From Dryocola sp032051265 (GTDB lineage: Bacteria; Pseudomonadota; Gammaproteobacteria; Enterobacterales; Enterobacteriaceae), in the NCBI GenBank assembly GCA_032051265.1, contig DAMBYU010000006.1:124001-188000 (forward strand): DNA of 64,000 nucleotides, in the 5' to 3' direction. Below, piece after piece: positions 46,194 to 55,370 of the stretch. Under the pieces are notes generated by a model. That model saw only the letters and a program-made list of their open reading frames with translations, searched no databases and was not told the DNA's origin. Both the position numbers and the translations under genes were made by a program. Position 1 is the first letter of the stretch. Every line of letters starts with the position of its first letter.

Positions 46194-49100
46194 TTACGCA
46201 TCCGATCCCGAACGCATATAACCCCGGCTTTTGACCTTCTCGGCGGCGGTCTTACCGGCAAGGAAAGCGTGGTCGGAATTATAGTATTCCCATTCGCTGT
46301 AACGCCCGGCAAGCGTAATGTCCTGGGTCAGCAGCCACTTGCGGATCGTCTCGACGTTACTTTTTCGCTGCCTGTCGTAAATGACGTAGGCAAACGGGAT
46401 ATCGATTTGATTGGTAGTGATAATCGCATCGTCAGCATTGAAGATGCCTGCCGCAATACATTCGCGAATGCACCTGTCTGTCAGCGCTTTCCCTTCCAGC
46501 GGCAGCGGTTTGCTGTCCGAATAGCTTATTTCACACGTCAGCCCGCAACAGCCAGGGGGATTACATCCGGGGCTCGCATTTCCCTGCACAAATATTCTGT
46601 GAAACACGGTATCGCCTGCAAAGTAGATCCAGTGCTTATCCGTTATATCCGCCCGCCCGATACCAAGGTTTACACACCTGACTGACACATGGTGTAAGCC
46701 GTTGGCCGCCGCCCGTACTTCGGGAGGGGCTTCATTCCCCATCATTCTGATCAGTTCAGGCAGAACCAAGGTGCTGATTAGCTGTTCGTAGCGGTAGTGC
46801 CTGCCGTCACGGAGCACGGCAATATGCTGAGCGGGGTATATCTGGCTTATCTCAGCGCCTGTTTCCACAACGCCCTGAATATGGGGCAAAAAGCCGGACA
46901 TCAGCGCCTGGAAACCACCTTTTAGCGGATAGCCAAAGCGCGCGTTTGGCCCCATCGGTTTGCCAACGGGTTCAATAGCCCCTTCGATAATCTGCGCTAA
47001 ATCCGGCAGCGGCACTCGCCCGCCCAGCCATGAGGTTTCCATTTCTGAAAGCGGTACGGTCCATAGTTTTTTGTTGTAAGGGATAGCAAAGTGGCGAGCG
47101 ATCCCCGCTCCCCACGTCTGATAGATAAAGGCTTCGAAGCTATCTTTTGGGCACGTTTGTCCTGCAGAAACCGACTGGTTGAAATCAGGCACCGTTCCGT
47201 CAGCGCAGCAATCGGAAAGCAGCTTTTGATTTTCAGAAGCGTTCGCCGTGCCGCCAGCCTGCCCATACCTGGCCTCTATCGCACCAAGCAGGCACTCCTT
47301 GATGGTTTCCGCAGGCAAACCATAGAGCGCCCCCTGGAAGGGATAACGGGTGTACACGCCTTTGGTATAAATCCATGCTTCGCGCTCCTGCCAGTGAATA
47401 TTGTCGCCCAGCAGCATTTCATACAGATCCAGCACGTAGGAATCGTTGGAGAACATAATGTGTCCGGCGTAATCGAAGGTAAATCCTTTATCTTCAATGG
47501 AGCGGCACCACCCCCCCACGCTGTCGTTACGTTCAAGCAACACGGCCTCTGAACCGTAATGATACGCGGCGCTCAGCCCGGTAGGCCCGGCGCCCAGAAT
47601 CAGGCAGCGCGCGGAGGTGACCTTACCTACGTGTGCCAGAGGCAGGCGCGTAACCTGATTTTGCGCCGCTTCTTCGTTTATCTCATGCGCCTGTACCTGA
47701 ACCGCCTGATCCTGCGCGGAGGCTTTCTCCATCAGCTCGTACATCGCCCTGGCGGTGTTATCCCACGAGGTGGCAGATACGATAGCTTTCATCTGCTGAC
47801 GCTGCGCGGCTCGGGTTTCCGGCGTCATCGCCAGCGCCTGTTCACAGGCAAGAATAAAGCCCGGGGCATCCCGGGCTATAGACACAATGTGACCGTAAGG
47901 CTGCACCACATCGGTAATCGCGGTGCTGACAACCGGCAGCTCCGCAGCCATATATTCGAGCACTTTGGTGGGGCTGATATAGTGCGTTGAAGCATTAAGC
48001 GCAAAGGGCATCAGGCAGACATCCCAGCCGGCCATAAAATGTGGTAAAGCCTGATAGGGTTGCATGCCGAGGTAATGAATGTTCTCTCTTTGGGGGAGCT
48101 GAGCCGGGTCGATTTTTACCACCGGCCCAACCATAATCAGCTGCCATTCAGGATGCGCATCCGCCAGCGCCGCGAGCAAAGGCAGGTCCATTCGCTCATC
48201 AATAACGCCGCAGTAGCCCAGGCGAGGATGAGGCAGAGCATCCTGTAACGGGTGATGATTGCTTCTGTCGAGCGCCTGTTCAAAATGTACGGCATCCACG
48301 CTGCTCGAAAAACAGTGGACGTTGGGGTGTCTCCCTGCTTTTGCGGCATAAAGGCTCGGCCCCCCGGTAAAGACGATATCAGCCCGCGCCAGCAGCGCAG
48401 ATTCACGTTGCACCAGTTGTCTGGGCGCCTTCTCAAAGGCGGACAGCTCGTCCATACAATCGTATACCACAAGCGCTGGCGTAAAGCCGGTCAGCAAGGG
48501 CAGCGCCATCGGCGTATAGAACCAGACAATCGGCGTATCATCTTCTGCAATGAACTCAGCCAGCAGCGGCTGCATATAAGCGATCTGGCTGTCGTGAAAG
48601 CCCGCCACCTGTAAAGGCGTGTGCGGCTGCACCACGGTCACATTCGGTGCGGGATGCGAAAGCGTCAGGCCGGGTGCATCAGGAGAAAACAGCGGCTCTT
48701 CAATAAAAAATATTTGATAATGCTGAGCCAGGCGGGTCATTAAATGCTGGGGACGCTGGAAAACAAAGTCCCAACGTAAGTGACTAAAAATATAAATATT
48801 TTTCATAGAAAGCCTTTCTTTTCTGACGTCTGTTACAACGCCCAGTCGCCTTCGAAACAGATCCAGTCTGTGCTGCGCCCGCAACAGAGCGGTGGCATAA
48901 ACCGTATCCAGTAATCGTGCAAATGGATCCGCGCCGTCGCGGTCAAGCTCCCATAGCCCGCTGTGGTGCCAGGCGGTTTCATCTTCCCAGTCAGGCCGGT
49001 CGATGATGGGGTAAAGACAGATCCCCAACATTTCAACGCCCGCCAGCTGAGCCTGCGCTACTTCCGTTACCACCTGCTCTATCCATGCGCCACGCCCGCT

Positions 49101-49985
49101 GCCCACATGGCTGGTTTCTGCCAGTAAAAGGGGGCGCTGGTAACGTTGATAAAGCTCCAGCAGCATCTCATGCGGCCTTCTGCGCCTTGGGTCGCCCAGA
49201 TGCCACCAAAGCCGCTGATTGCTGCCGCTTTCCCATTGATTATTGTGATAATAATTGGCGCCTATTAGATCCAGATAGCGGGGGGCGCCCCCCAGTTCCG
49301 GCGCGACTCTACCGGCCAGCATGTCCCAGGACTGAAACTGGGCGGCGTTCCAGCTCGCTACACTTTCCTGCCATTCAGGATCGTTGTCCGGCGGTACCAG
49401 ATAAATCATTGGGTCGCAATGAAGAATTCTGGCTCGTGGATCAGCCAGCCAGATGGCATCGCAGGCGGCGATACACGCCCGCACTAACTGGCGTTTACTT
49501 TCTTCCCCGGTGTGCTCACCGGGGGGCGCGGAGCAGGGAAATAGCCCTACCGATAATCCCCAACTGGTAAAGGAGATTTCGTTAACAGGTGAATAGATCG
49601 GTGGCTGCGAATAGTAAGGCCGTAAAAAGGCGGCCAGAGCGCCGCATAAGCGGGCAAAACGTGTAATAAAATCCGGCGCGAAGATGTCGGTATCGTCAGG
49701 CCAGCCGTAATGGCAAATCGTCCAACAAATCTGGATATTCTCCTCTCCTGCCGCGTCCATCTTTGCCGCGATGGTTGAAAAGTCATAGCCGTCTTTGCCT
49801 TCCACTAAACGCCAGCCGACGCTTTCACGGACGGTAGCAAAACCAAAAGGATTCAGCCGCTGATAATCCTCTCGCACCCGCAGGTCGTGTCCCGTGGCGG
49901 CGTTCATGGAAACGGCGTCTCCCCATCTTGTTCTGTGATCGGCACCCTCAAAACCCGCCTGCCAAAAAGAGTTGAAGAGCGTCAT
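46194..49985 (-). CDS. Three-domain fusion: glycoside hydrolase, glycosyltransferase and UDP-galactopyranose-mutase-like flavoprotein (1263 aa)
   Basis: Residues 1 to about 385 resemble a clan GH-A glycosidase (COG2723/GH1-like): acid-base candidate in YSPVNEISF (E136), nucleophile candidate in LLLAETSHVG (E290). Residues 394 to about 755 are a GT4-type glycosyltransferase (MKNIYIFSHLRWDFVFQRPQHLM; YISPTKVLEYMAAELPVVST). Residues about 790-1263 are a flavoprotein like UDP-galactopyranose mutase (GAGPTGLSAAYHY at 798, VGGWCRS, FDYAGHIMF, ending AGRYSEWEYYNSDHAFLAGKTAAEKV). AAGG precedes the start at 49985. An internal ATG at 48806 (M394) with GAAAGG upstream could start a separate GT-mutase protein. 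Role: probably surface glycan with a furanose or modified sugar. Family assignment of the GH part is the weakest point. Confidence 0.8.
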   Translation of the reverse strand: MTLFNSFWQAGFEGADHRTRWGDAVSMNAATGHDLRVREDYQRLNPFGFATVRESVGWRLVEGKDGYDFSTIAAKMDAAGEENIQICWTICHYGWPDDTDIFAPDFITRFARLCGALAAFLRPYYSQPPIYSPVNEISFTSWGLSVGLFPCSAPPGEHTGEESKRQLVRACIAACDAIWLADPRARILHCDPMIYLVPPDNDPEWQESVASWNAAQFQSWDMLAGRVAPELGGAPRYLDLIGANYYHNNQWESGSNQRLWWHLGDPRRRRPHEMLLELYQRYQRPLLLAETSHVGSGRGAWIEQVVTEVAQAQLAGVEMLGICLYPIIDRPDWEDETAWHHSGLWELDRDGADPFARLLDTVYATALLRAQHRLDLFRRRLGVVTDVRKERLSMKNIYIFSHLRWDFVFQRPQHLMTRLAQHYQIFFIEEPLFSPDAPGLTLSHPAPNVTVVQPHTPLQVAGFHDSQIAYMQPLLAEFIAEDDTPIVWFYTPMALPLLTGFTPALVVYDCMDELSAFEKAPRQLVQRESALLARADIVFTGGPSLYAAKAGRHPNVHCFSSSVDAVHFEQALDRSNHHPLQDALPHPRLGYCGVIDERMDLPLLAALADAHPEWQLIMVGPVVKIDPAQLPQRENIHYLGMQPYQALPHFMAGWDVCLMPFALNASTHYISPTKVLEYMAAELPVVSTAITDVVQPYGHIVSIARDAPGFILACEQALAMTPETRAAQRQQMKAIVSATSWDNTARAMYELMEKASAQDQAVQVQAHEINEEAAQNQVTRLPLAHVGKVTSARCLILGAGPTGLSAAYHYGSEAVLLERNDSVGGWCRSIEDKGFTFDYAGHIMFSNDSYVLDLYEMLLGDNIHWQEREAWIYTKGVYTRYPFQGALYGLPAETIKECLLGAIEARYGQAGGTANASENQKLLSDCCADGTVPDFNQSVSAGQTCPKDSFEAFIYQTWGAGIARHFAIPYNKKLWTVPLSEMETSWLGGRVPLPDLAQIIEGAIEPVGKPMGPNARFGYPLKGGFQALMSGFLPHIQGVVETGAEISQIYPAQHIAVLRDGRHYRYEQLISTLVLPELIRMMGNEAPPEVRAAANGLHHVSVRCVNLGIGRADITDKHWIYFAGDTVFHRIFVQGNASPGCNPPGCCGLTCEISYSDSKPLPLEGKALTDRCIRECIAAGIFNADDAIITTNQIDIPFAYVIYDRQRKSNVETIRKWLLTQDITLAGRYSEWEYYNSDHAFLAGKTAAEKVKSRGYMRSGSDA

Positions 49986-50827
49986 TGCACCGCCTTAACA
50001 GACTGAATTATTTCTTTGTTGGTTTATTAGCGGTTCTGCCAGAAGCCGCTGCGTTTTCTGTCGATTAATAAATCTCAGGGTGACCCCTAATTAAAAATGG
50101 CAAATAATTTTAGGCCGAGCGAGGGAAGGCATAACGTTTTGTCATGCCCTCCCCGCCTGATTAGAAAAAGCCTTTGATAAAGCAAATAAATAAGTCAGTA
50201 TAGTGAAGCAGATGAGTCATTTATGTTCCGGCGTTGTGTAAAACAATTAGCTAATATAGTCTGCAGATAGCTTAACGGATTAATTTTTAACGGCAGCGCC
50301 GAAGCACGGTTAGCTCATACCGGTTGGTATGACGGCCCCGTGCCGGTATCTGCAGGCGCTTTCGTTGTTTTAAGGGGTTGCTAGTGCTAAGGCCAGTTGC
50401 CCGACATCTTCATCATTAAGTTTTTCGCTTTTATAATTATCATTATTAACTGCCTGGATTTAAAGGGTTTAACTTTAAAAATAAACTTAAAAAAACAGGG
50501 TCTGATTAAATTTATTCATACGATACTATTAAAAGTAGTCGTAAATTCGATAGTTAACCATAGTACGAACAACTTTAAAGATAATAATTTTCTAATAAAA
50601 TAGGAGGAGGGAACAATACGCCAAAATGTGTTTTATATGAACGCATTATTCATTTATCCGACTTAAGGTTAACTGGCTCAACAAGGAAAGCGGGTAACAT
50701 CTAATAACGGGAGGTATTACCCTCTGGAACGGGGCAATGTTCTTTTGCGTGAACGCCTTTCGCCGCCCGCCTGCAGCATCGTGTTATAGTCCCGGCAATA
50801 GATGCAGCACATCAAAGGTCGCTAACA
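49986..50827. other. Gene-free, AT-rich region between the fusion gene and ybdL
   Basis: About 840 bp without a credible gene. The left part should hold the promoter of the minus-strand fusion gene. A symmetric nested palindrome lies at 50304-50343. The middle (50400-50620) is very AT-rich; a 68-codon frame there (50397-50603, TTG start, mostly Ile, Lys and Asn) looks like chance. The right end has a strong purine-rich AGGAGGAGGG at about 50604 with only a four-codon frame after it. The last 100 bp hold the ybdL promoter. Confidence 0.6.
50304..50343. repeat. Nested 40-bp inverted repeat
   Basis: Outer arms GCACGG (50304-50309) and CCGTGC (50338-50343) and inner arms TCATACC (50315-50321) and GGTATGA (50326-50332) share one centre, with exactly 5 bp between outer and inner arms on each side and a 4-bp centre GGTT. 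It could be a two-step operator for a dimeric regulator, a cruciform, or an RNA hairpin with an internal loop. Confidence 0.75.
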
Positions 50828-51988
50828 ATGAGCCAGAACCCCTTGATTCCCGAGAGCAAGTTACCTGCCCTTGGCACCACTATCTTCACGCAAATGAGCC
50901 AGCTTGCGCAGCAATATCAGGCCATTAACCTCTCCCAGGGTTTTCCGGATTTCGACGGGCCGCGCTATTTGCAAGAGCGCCTCGCTTTTCACGTTGCTAA
51001 CGGCGCAAACCAGTACGCCCCGATGATCGGCGTGCAGGCGCTACGCGAAGCCATTGCCGATAAAACCGCCGGGCTGTATGACTATAAGCCTGACGCGAAC
51101 AGCGATATCACCGTCACAGCCGGGGCGACAGAAGCGCTGTACGCGGCAATTACCGCGCTGGTTCGCCCGGGCGATGAGGTGATTTGCTTTGACCCCAGCT
51201 ACGACAGCTATGCTCCAGCGGTGACGCTTTCAGGTGGGATACTCAAACGCATCGCCCTGCAACCGCCCTTTTTTCGCGTTGACTGGGAGGAATTTGCCAC
51301 GCTGCTTAGTCCGCGGACGCGCCTGGTTATTCTGAACACACCGCATAATCCATCAGCAACGGTGTGGCGCAAAAGCGATTTTGCAGCGCTGTGGCAGGCG
51401 ATTGAGCAAGATGAAATTTATGTGCTGAGCGATGAAGTTTACGAACACATCTGTTTTGCCGAAGAAGGCCATGCCAGCGTGCTTACCCATCCGCAGCTTC
51501 GCGAACGGGCGATTGCCGTCTCTTCATTTGGCAAAACGTTCCATATGACAGGCTGGAAAGTAGGTTACTGCGTGGCGCCAGCGGCAATAAGCGCCGAACT
51601 GCGCAAAGTGCACCAGTATCTGACTTTCGCCGTCAATACCCCGGCGCAGCTTGCGATAGCGGATATGCTACGCGCGGAGCCAGAACATTACCTTGAATTA
51701 CCAGAATTCTATCGCGCCCGACGCGACAGATTGATTCAGGCGCTGGCGGATAGTCGCTTTGAGATATTGCCGTGCAAAGGCACTTACTTCCTGCTGGCGG
51801 ATTACAGCGCGATTTCCGATCTGGACGACGTGAGTTTCTGTCAATGGCTGACGAAAGAGGTAGGCGTGGCGGCGATCCCGCTGTCGGTGTTCTGCGCCGA
51901 TCCGTTCCCGCAAAAGCTGATTCGCCTCTGCTTCGCGAAGCAGGAAGCGACGCTTGATGCGGCGGCTGAACTTTTATGCAAGCTTTGA
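50828..51988 (+). CDS. ybdL: YbdL, methionine aminotransferase
   Basis: The 386-residue PLP aminotransferase of fold type I matches E. coli YbdL, which prefers methionine, histidine and phenylalanine as amino donors. Motifs: INLSQGFPDFDGP, NTPHNPSATVW, SDEVYEH and the PLP Lys in SSFGKTFHMTGWKVGY. It is transcribed toward opgB and ends 35 bp before it. Confidence 0.95.
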   Translation: MSQNPLIPESKLPALGTTIFTQMSQLAQQYQAINLSQGFPDFDGPRYLQERLAFHVANGANQYAPMIGVQALREAIADKTAGLYDYKPDANSDITVTAGATEALYAAITALVRPGDEVICFDPSYDSYAPAVTLSGGILKRIALQPPFFRVDWEEFATLLSPRTRLVILNTPHNPSATVWRKSDFAALWQAIEQDEIYVLSDEVYEHICFAEEGHASVLTHPQLRERAIAVSSFGKTFHMTGWKVGYCVAPAAISAELRKVHQYLTFAVNTPAQLAIADMLRAEPEHYLELPEFYRARRDRLIQALADSRFEILPCKGTYFLLADYSAISDLDDVSFCQWLTKEVGVAAIPLSVFCADPFPQKLIRLCFAKQEATLDAAAELLCKL

Positions 51989-51993
51989 AACGT

Positions 51994-52015
51994 CCCTCTC
52001 CCCCACGGGAGAGGG
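51994..52015. terminator. Stem-loop between convergent ybdL and opgB
   Basis: CCCTCTCCC pairs with GGGAGAGGG, nine perfect base pairs around CCAC, followed by TTAATTTTCT. It probably terminates ybdL and perhaps opgB. Its arms nearly equal those of the stem-loop at 13127-13148. Confidence 0.7.
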
Positions 52016-52023
52016 TTAATTTT

Positions 52024-54315
52024 CTAAGCCGCGGGCACCACTTTAATATCCTCCATCCCAATCCCCAGCTTACGCGGTTCATGGCCAAGAATATTGCCCT
52101 CATTGGATAACTGCGGCTCCGGCGGAATGATTTCCAGCGTACTGCTGCGCTCCGGATTAACGAAATGCAGCGTTGTGGTACTGAGTTCTGCGCCAAGCGT
52201 TAACGTCTGCTGCTGGTTGCCTACTTTAACCGGCACTGGTTTACCCGCGTTTGGCCCGAAGGCTTTGGCGGTAATCACCAGATCAAATTTTTCCGGCAAC
52301 GGTTCAGCGTATTCAATCTTCACCTCCGGCGCCAGATTGGCGTTTGACCAGCGTCCCCAGGCCTCGGGACGTGAGATACCGCTAAACTGCTTCACGTTTT
52401 GCGGCGCACCCGGCACGCTGAAGATAAAGCTGTCCGCCTGATAGCGAATGGCGTTTTCATCGGTTTTCAGCGTCGCCACGTTGTGATTGAATCTCTCTTT
52501 ATCGAGCGGTTCATCAGCAAACGTCACCGCCTGCTTAGCCGTTTGCGCCTCCACCAGACGCACCGAAGGCTTGCCGCCCAACTGCCCCTGCGACACGCAT
52601 AACCCGGTAGAAAGCGCCAGCTGCGGATCCCACAGACGCGCCATTTTGAAGCAACGGTCAACCCAGATAAACTTATCTTTTACCGAAAAACCGGCCAGCT
52701 GATAACGCAGCGGCGCGGAATATTCGCTTTCCGGCAGCGGCTCAATGTTGTCGTCAGAAATGCGCAGCAGCAGCGGCATTTTGAAGTGCGCGCCAGAGTA
52801 ACTGAACGTATTTTTCTTTTGATCGATGGAGTATTCAGTAATGGATTTCGGGAAGTTCCACAGATCGATGACGTCCGGCTTCCATTCAAGAATTTTTTCT
52901 TTGATATTCATAAATACGGAAGAGAGCGACTCGCTCGAAATACTGCTGCGCCCAAGACCGATATAATTATCGCCGCCCAGAATATCCAGCACCGTTGCGC
53001 CGTTATCCATCGTGCTGCGTTTTACCGGAATCAGTTTTGTTTCAGGCTTATCGCCCCGAATGATAAAGAATAAATTATCGCGCTCCTGCTTATTGAGATA
53101 TTTATAAGCCGTGTTATTCATAGCCAAATGATCGGATGAAACGACAATCACCGTATTTTTAAAGTACGGCGAGGCTTTAATTTTTTCGATTAACGCCGCT
53201 ACGTGCTCCTGGCTACAGGCTACCGCGCTGAATGACTGATTTACTTTACCGTCGAAGGTGTAGCTGCGACGGTTGCAGGTTTTCGAGATAAAACCGTCCG
53301 GATGATGGGTATCCACCGTCAGCGTAAACAGAGAGAAGCGTTTATCCGCTTTTGAAAGTTCGATGAACTTTTCGTAAACCTCATCCAGCACGGTATCGTC
53401 ATAAAAGCCCCAGTTATTGCGATAAGCCGGGTCAGCGACGATATTTTTCAGCTCTTGCGCGCCATAGATATGCTCAAAACCGTGGGATTGTAAAAAGACA
53501 TCTTTGCCCGCGAAGCGCAGGTCTGCACCCTGCATAAAGTAGTTTTCATAGCCTGAGGCTTTCAGGATATCGCCAAGACAGACGTTTTTTGGAAAGAAGC
53601 TCGACATAGAAGCCGATGAGTTGCCTTCGAAAGGCGCAAACAGCGGAATGCCGCACTGGGAAGAAACCATTCCGGCAATGGTGTAATCGGTACCCGGCAG
53701 CTGGCCGGTGTGGCTGAAATCCATGCCAGAATCTTTTAGCCCCGTTAATTCAGGTGCGAGATCGGGGAATAATTCCGGCTGAAAATAAGTACGCTCCAGG
53801 CTTTCGCCGTAAATATAAACCAGGTTCAGCTTCGGATTATTAATTACGCCATGCGGGGTTTTATAATAAGCAGCGAAATCGGACTCCCCGGTGCGGGTCT
53901 GGGATTTTACTAATTCAACAACCTGGCGAAACGCGGAGGAAGCATCCACCGAAGCCAGTGCGAGCATCACAGCCAGCAGGCTGTAGCCAAAATGGTGAGG
54001 ATGCTTACGGCGACGCAAAATCCAGGTCAGGAGACCAAAGATCACCACCAGACCTGCCAGCACCCCAAGGCCTGGCAGAATATATTTCCCGATGCCTGCG
54101 CCTGTCAGGCTGCTGGTCAGCGTATAGAGCACCGCGTCATTAATGCCTTCGCCGGTAAAGTAGTTGCTGGCAACCAGCGTTACATTAAGCACGATATAGA
54201 GCGTTAAAATCAGCAGGATGGAGCTAAACCACCAAAAGTTTCGACCGGCTTTAGCGGCATACACAGCAATGGCTGCCACAAACAACGAGATTGAAAGCAA
54301 TTCCGACAACTGCAT
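52024..54315 (-). CDS. opgB: OpgB, phosphoglycerol transferase I
   Basis: Membrane enzyme that adds phosphoglycerol from phosphatidylglycerol to periplasmic glucans. Four N-terminal membrane helices (residues about 5-140) precede a periplasmic sulfatase-fold domain with the catalytic Thr region GTDYTIAGMVSSQCGIPLFAP and metal ligands in VDTHHPDG and SSDHLAMNN. It is about the length of E. coli OpgB (763). The start is uncertain: ATG at 54315 follows GAGGGG closely, TTG at 54309 aligns with the E. coli MSELLS start, GTG at 54324 has no RBS. Confidence 0.94.
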   Translation of the reverse strand: MQLSELLSISLFVAAIAVYAAKAGRNFWWFSSILLILTLYIVLNVTLVASNYFTGEGINDAVLYTLTSSLTGAGIGKYILPGLGVLAGLVVIFGLLTWILRRRKHPHHFGYSLLAVMLALASVDASSAFRQVVELVKSQTRTGESDFAAYYKTPHGVINNPKLNLVYIYGESLERTYFQPELFPDLAPELTGLKDSGMDFSHTGQLPGTDYTIAGMVSSQCGIPLFAPFEGNSSASMSSFFPKNVCLGDILKASGYENYFMQGADLRFAGKDVFLQSHGFEHIYGAQELKNIVADPAYRNNWGFYDDTVLDEVYEKFIELSKADKRFSLFTLTVDTHHPDGFISKTCNRRSYTFDGKVNQSFSAVACSQEHVAALIEKIKASPYFKNTVIVVSSDHLAMNNTAYKYLNKQERDNLFFIIRGDKPETKLIPVKRSTMDNGATVLDILGGDNYIGLGRSSISSESLSSVFMNIKEKILEWKPDVIDLWNFPKSITEYSIDQKKNTFSYSGAHFKMPLLLRISDDNIEPLPESEYSAPLRYQLAGFSVKDKFIWVDRCFKMARLWDPQLALSTGLCVSQGQLGGKPSVRLVEAQTAKQAVTFADEPLDKERFNHNVATLKTDENAIRYQADSFIFSVPGAPQNVKQFSGISRPEAWGRWSNANLAPEVKIEYAEPLPEKFDLVITAKAFGPNAGKPVPVKVGNQQQTLTLGAELSTTTLHFVNPERSSTLEIIPPEPQLSNEGNILGHEPRKLGIGMEDIKVVPAA

Positions 54316-54549
54316 GCCCCTCACTAAAATGGACGCCCGTCTGGCGCGCGACTTGCCTCAGAGAAATTCTGAGCGCTCAATCTACAGTTGAAGGCAAATC
54401 GTTGCAATTTGTCTGTCACAAAAGTGTGCTGCATTACGAAATTGTCGGAAATACTCCTTATATAGGAAAAATCTATTACAGCTATTGATACGACAATTAC
54501 CCGGCAGGTTGACCCTCTCACCGCTTCAGTGCTGTAATTTGCGCGCTGT

Positions 54550-54620
54550 TATAATTTTTTAAAGTGGAATTGTAACGCGCAACATTAAGAGGCCACCCCG
54601 CAACGGGTGGCCTTTTTCTT
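54550..54620 (+). ncRNA. Candidate small RNA or free-standing terminator upstream of ahpC
   Basis: An extended -10 (TGT-TATAAT, 54548-54555) is followed about 36 bp later by a strong intrinsic terminator: GGCCACCC and GGGTGGCC around CGCAAC (54591-54612), then TTTTTCTTTT. A transcript from about 54562 would be 50-60 nt. No reading frame ends into the terminator on the plus strand. No good -35 is seen, and this may only insulate ahpC from leftward-region transcription. Confidence 0.4.
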
Positions 54621-54732
54621 TTGTCGGCATCGCTTTGTAAGGTATGACTTATTGATTCAATAAAACCTACCCATTAGAGATAAGCGCTCAACTCAGGTAA
54701 CTTTCTCCCATCGCAAAACGGAGGAAGTACAG

Positions 54733-55296
54733 ATGTCCTTAATCAACACAAAAATCAAACCATTCAAAAACAGCGCTTTTAAAAACGGTGAATTCATCGA
54801 AGTTTCCGAGCAGGACGTAGAAGGTCGCTGGAGCGTATTCTTCTTCTATCCGGCCGACTTTACCTTTGTATGCCCAACCGAGCTGGGCGACGTGGCTGAC
54901 CATTACGAAGAATTCCAGAAGCTGGGCGTAGATATTTACTCTGTATCTACCGATACCCACTTCACCCATAAAGCATGGCACAGCAGCTCTGAGACCATCG
55001 CGAAAATCAAATACGCGATGATCGGCGACCCAACTGGCGCGCTGACCCGTAACTTCGAAAACATGCGTGAAAACGAAGGCCTGGCAGACCGCGGTACCTT
55101 TATCGTTGACCCACAGGGCATCATTCAGGCTATCGAAGTGACTGCGGAAGGGATTGGTCGTGACGCTTCTGACCTGCTGCGTAAAGTGAAAGCCGCTCAG
55201 TATGTCGCATCTCACCCAGGTGAAGTTTGCCCGGCTAAATGGAAAGAAGGCGAAGCTACTCTGGCTCCGTCTCTGGACCTGGTCGGTAAAATCTAA
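54733..55296 (+). CDS. ahpC: AhpC, alkyl hydroperoxide reductase peroxiredoxin
   Basis: The 187-residue typical 2-Cys peroxiredoxin has peroxidatic Cys47 in FTFVCPTELGD and resolving Cys166 in GEVCPAKW. It reduces H2O2 and organic peroxides and is re-reduced by AhpF. GGAGGAAG precedes the ATG. The upstream gap contains a 7-1-7 palindrome TTATTGATTCAATAA (54649-54663); an OxyR site is expected there but I did not resolve it. Confidence 0.97.
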   Translation: MSLINTKIKPFKNSAFKNGEFIEVSEQDVEGRWSVFFFYPADFTFVCPTELGDVADHYEEFQKLGVDIYSVSTDTHFTHKAWHSSSETIAKIKYAMIGDPTGALTRNFENMRENEGLADRGTFIVDPQGIIQAIEVTAEGIGRDASDLLRKVKAAQYVASHPGEVCPAKWKEGEATLAPSLDLVGKI

Positions 55297-55322
55297 GACT
55301 TACCGCGTTTGATATCCGCTTT

Positions 55323-55349
55323 ATCGGCAGCGCTTGCTGCCGATTTTTC
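55323..55349 (+). terminator. Hairpin with U-tract between ahpC and ahpF
   Basis: ATCGGCAGC pairs perfectly with GCTGCCGAT around GCTT and is followed by TTTTCT. It has intrinsic-terminator form but lies inside the ahpCF operon, so partial read-through would give less ahpF than ahpC. Confidence 0.8.
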
Positions 55350-55370
55350 TCGCCACCAGGGAGATTTACC

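Noticed and set aside
50397..50603. 68-codon AT-rich frame in the gene-free region
   Set aside because: TTG start without a ribosome-binding site, composition almost all Ile, Lys, Asn and Leu as expected of random AT-rich DNA.
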